From the NCBI GenBank assembly GCA_964504285.1, contig CAZDDZ010000034.1, positions 1-23,072 on the forward strand: a stretch of DNA of 23,072 nucleotides, read 5' to 3'. The position numbers and the translations under genes are program-made. Positions 21,578-23,072 of this stretch are shown piece by piece. The notes below the pieces were generated by a model that worked only from the letters and a program-made list of their open reading frames with translations, had not been told where the DNA came from and ran no database searches. Source of the stretch: Pseudoflavonifractor sp964504285. Its GTDB lineage: Bacteria > Bacillota > Clostridia > Oscillospirales > Oscillospiraceae. The number at the start of each line of letters is the position of its first letter. The first letter of the stretch is position 1.

Positions 21578-21606
21578 TTGTCTTTTGGGCCAAAGTAACT
21601 TAAAAT
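21578..21606 (+). promoter_or_regulatory. Sigma-A promoter of the ferredoxin-nitroreductase gene
   Basis: TTGTCT (21578-21583) and TAAAAT (21601-21606) are 17 bp apart, giving a leader of about 18 bases before the TTG start. It diverges from the dehydrogenase promoter. Confidence 0.65.
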
Positions 21607-21630
21607 ATAGGAAAAAGAGGGGGAATTTTT

Positions 21631-22395
21631 TTGATTTCCATTGTGCAAACTGAATGTATTCATTGCGGCCGCTGTGTGGCTGCTTGCCCCTGCGGTGTGC
21701 TGCGGCAGGGGGATGACGGCCCCGTAGTGGGCAAGGAAAAGCGCTGCATCCGCTGCATGCACTGTGCTGCCGCCTGCCCTGCCAGGGCGGTGCGGTTTGA
21801 GGGCTTGAGCCCGTCCGAGCTTTATCCCGTCCCGGCGGAGGATGAGATGCTTCGCCTGATCCAGTCCCGCCGCTCTATTCGCCGCTATCAGCCCCAGTCT
21901 CCCCCGCGGGAGGTCATTCAGGCAGCCCTGGAAGGCGCAGCCTATGCGCCCAGCGCGAAAAACCGTCGGGTATGCACCTGGACGGTAGTCTGCGGCAAAG
22001 AAAACACCGACCGGGCGGTGGAGCTTGCCCTGGACTGGGTGCGGGAGAGCCGCACTGCCCCGGAGCTGCTAATCATGGCTAAGGCGGGGGTCAATCTTAT
22101 TACCTGCGGCGCACCCTGTATGATTTTGTGTCATGCTCCCCGGGATGCTCAGGCTCATGTTGACGCGGGTATCGCGGCAACCACGCTGGAATTGCTTTTG
22201 ATTCGCGCCGGTCTGGGTACCTGCTGGGCAGGCTACCTTACCCGCCTGGCCGACGCGGCGCCCGGTCTGCGGGGATGGCTGGGCATTCCGGAGACTGATG
22301 AGGTCTGCTGCGCCCTCATGGTGGGGTATCCCTACGGGGACGACTACCCCAATGTTCCGCACCGTGCCGCCCCTGAGACCCATTGGATTTTTTAA
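21631..22395 (+). CDS. Ferredoxin-nitroreductase fusion flavoprotein
   Basis: A 254-aa protein. Residues 1-55 form a 2x[4Fe-4S] ferredoxin domain with two CxxCxxCxxxC clusters: C9, C12, C15, C19 and C39, C42, C45, C49. From about residue 72, SRRSIRRYQ, AYAPSAKNRR and a later AGLGTCWAGYL mark an FMN-binding nitroreductase domain. Such fusions in anaerobes are thought to pass electrons from ferredoxin to FMN and then to an unknown acceptor. No ATG fits; TTG at 21631 has GAGGGGG 7 bases upstream and gives the complete first cluster. It is in tandem with the SpoVT-like gene, and no terminator is visible between them. Confidence 0.9.
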   Translation: MISIVQTECIHCGRCVAACPCGVLRQGDDGPVVGKEKRCIRCMHCAAACPARAVRFEGLSPSELYPVPAEDEMLRLIQSRRSIRRYQPQSPPREVIQAALEGAAYAPSAKNRRVCTWTVVCGKENTDRAVELALDWVRESRTAPELLIMAKAGVNLITCGAPCMILCHAPRDAQAHVDAGIAATTLELLLIRAGLGTCWAGYLTRLADAAPGLRGWLGIPETDEVCCALMVGYPYGDDYPNVPHRAAPETHWIF

Positions 22396-22424
22396 AATTC
22401 CATATGTAACCAGATTAAGAATTG

Positions 22425-22453
22425 GTATAGCTGGTAAAAACCTGCGGATAATA
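22425..22453 (+). promoter_or_regulatory. Forespore (sigma-G-like) promoter of the SpoVT-like gene
   Basis: GTATA (22425-22429) and GATAATA (22447-22453) are 17 bp apart, matching the sigma-G GHATR and CATWMTA consensus fully and at 6 of 7 positions. It also resembles the sigma-F -10 pattern. spoVT of Bacillus is expressed in the forespore, which fits. Confidence 0.6.
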
Positions 22454-22492
22454 TGAATGTCTAAAGAAACAAACCGCAGGAGGAATTTGTAT

Positions 22493-23035
22493 ATGAAAGC
22501 AACCGGTATCGTACGCCGCATCGACGATCTGGGGCGTGTAGTCATACCCAAGGAAATTCGCCGAACCATGCGTATTCGCGAGGGCGACCCACTGGAGATA
22601 TATACCGATAAAGAGGGCGGCGTGATTTTCAAAAAGTATTCCCTGATGGGTGGGCTGGCGGACTTTGCGGGCCAGATGTGTGAGACTATGAACAAAACCA
22701 CCGGGCAGGTTGTTGTGATTACCGACCGCGACACTTGCATCGCCGTGGCAGGTGCCGCTCGGCGGGAGCTGGTGGACAAGCGGGTCTCCGCAGAGCTGGA
22801 GCAGATTATGGACGCACGGCAGATTTACCAGTTTAAGTCGGGTGAAACCCCCAAGCCCGTCAACGAGGAGGGGGACAAGTTCTTCATCTCCACTGCCGCC
22901 CCCATTCTCTCAGAGGGGGATGTGCTGGGCTGTGTACTCTTTGTGGGCACTGATGGAGACATGACTCCCAACGAAACCGACTACAAGCTGGCCCAAACCA
23001 TTGCGGGCTTCCTGGGCAGACACATGGAGGCTTGA
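22493..23035 (+). CDS. spoVT: Stage V sporulation regulator SpoVT (AbrB family)
   Basis: A 180-aa transcription factor. Residues 1-50 are the AbrB swapped-hairpin DNA-binding domain (MKATGIVRRIDDLGRVVIPK, then RIREGDPLEIY). Residues from about 54 resemble the GAF-like domain of SpoVT (LADFAGQMCETMNKTTGQVV, then VLGCVLFVGTDGD and LAQTIAGFLGRHME). Length is close to the roughly 178 aa of Bacillus SpoVT. In Bacillus it tunes sigma-G genes in the forespore. AGGAGG at 22478-22483 lies 9 bases before the ATG; a 12-codon upstream extension has no ribosome site. The remaining 37 bases to the window end hold nothing I can call. Confidence 0.92.
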   Translation: MKATGIVRRIDDLGRVVIPKEIRRTMRIREGDPLEIYTDKEGGVIFKKYSLMGGLADFAGQMCETMNKTTGQVVVITDRDTCIAVAGAARRELVDKRVSAELEQIMDARQIYQFKSGETPKPVNEEGDKFFISTAAPILSEGDVLGCVLFVGTDGDMTPNETDYKLAQTIAGFLGRHMEA

Positions 23036-23072
23036 GCACACAAACAAAGCAAACCCCCGCCGACCAGTTTGG

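Noticed and set aside
22441..22480. CCTGCGG/CCGCAGG inverted repeat that could hide the SpoVT ribosome site
   Set aside because: The left arm lies in and before the proposed -10 box, so it would not be in the transcript; a 26-nt loop also makes it weak.
1..23072. Defence island, prophage, CRISPR or biosynthetic cluster
   Set aside because: No Cas, toxin-antitoxin, phage structural, integrase, NRPS/PKS or direct-repeat array is visible; apart from spore genes the content is metabolic.

Overview
The window looks like a chromosomal segment of an anaerobic, endospore-forming Clostridia member, probably a gut Oscillospiraceae/Ruminococcaceae-type bacterium. The evidence is moderately high GC, strong AGGAGG-type ribosome sites, spore genes at both ends (sleB on the left, a SpoVT/AbrB regulator on the right) and the protein families between them. 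No rRNA, tRNA or CRISPR array is visible.

Layout: (1) 1-1310: sleB (minus) diverges from a 90-aa predicted membrane protein gene (plus); both have forespore sigma-G-like promoters. (2) 1324-9120, minus strand: an operon beginning with a sugar-binding lipoprotein at 9120, then a permease, a double-domain ATPase and a second permease of a ribose/galactose-type ABC importer, then a cupin-type phosphoglucose isomerase, a glycerol-dehydrogenase-like enzyme and a zinc alcohol dehydrogenase. (3) 9574-11530, plus strand: an aldo/keto reductase and a second zinc-type alcohol dehydrogenase, diverging from the ABC operon. (4) 11655-18863, minus strand: a phosphotriesterase-family hydrolase, then (after a 159-bp foldback element) a shikimate-dehydrogenase-like protein, a 2-hydroxyacid dehydrogenase, a xylulokinase-like FGGY kinase, a KDPG-type aldolase, a D-psicose/D-tagatose-type ketose 3-epimerase and an SMP-30-type lactonase. 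(5) 18979-19725: a GntR/UTRA repressor. (6) 20039-21487: a third zinc alcohol dehydrogenase with a VOC-family protein. (7) 21631-23035: a ferredoxin-nitroreductase fusion and the SpoVT-like regulator.

Regions 2 to 5 appear to be one catabolic system. A nearly identical 12-bp dyad, close to ATGT-N4-ACAT, lies in front of the binding-protein gene, the aldo/keto reductase, the second alcohol dehydrogenase, the hydrolase operon and the GntR gene itself. The simplest reading is that the GntR protein represses the whole locus and itself, and that the imported sugar or a product is the inducer. The enzymes suggest import of an uncommon sugar, polyol or sugar acid, redox interconversion by several dehydrogenases, C3-epimerisation of a ketose, lactone hydrolysis, one phosphorylation and a retro-aldol cleavage. 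No sugar-acid dehydratase is present, so the route is not a standard Entner-Doudoroff-like pathway and the substrate cannot be named from the sequence alone.
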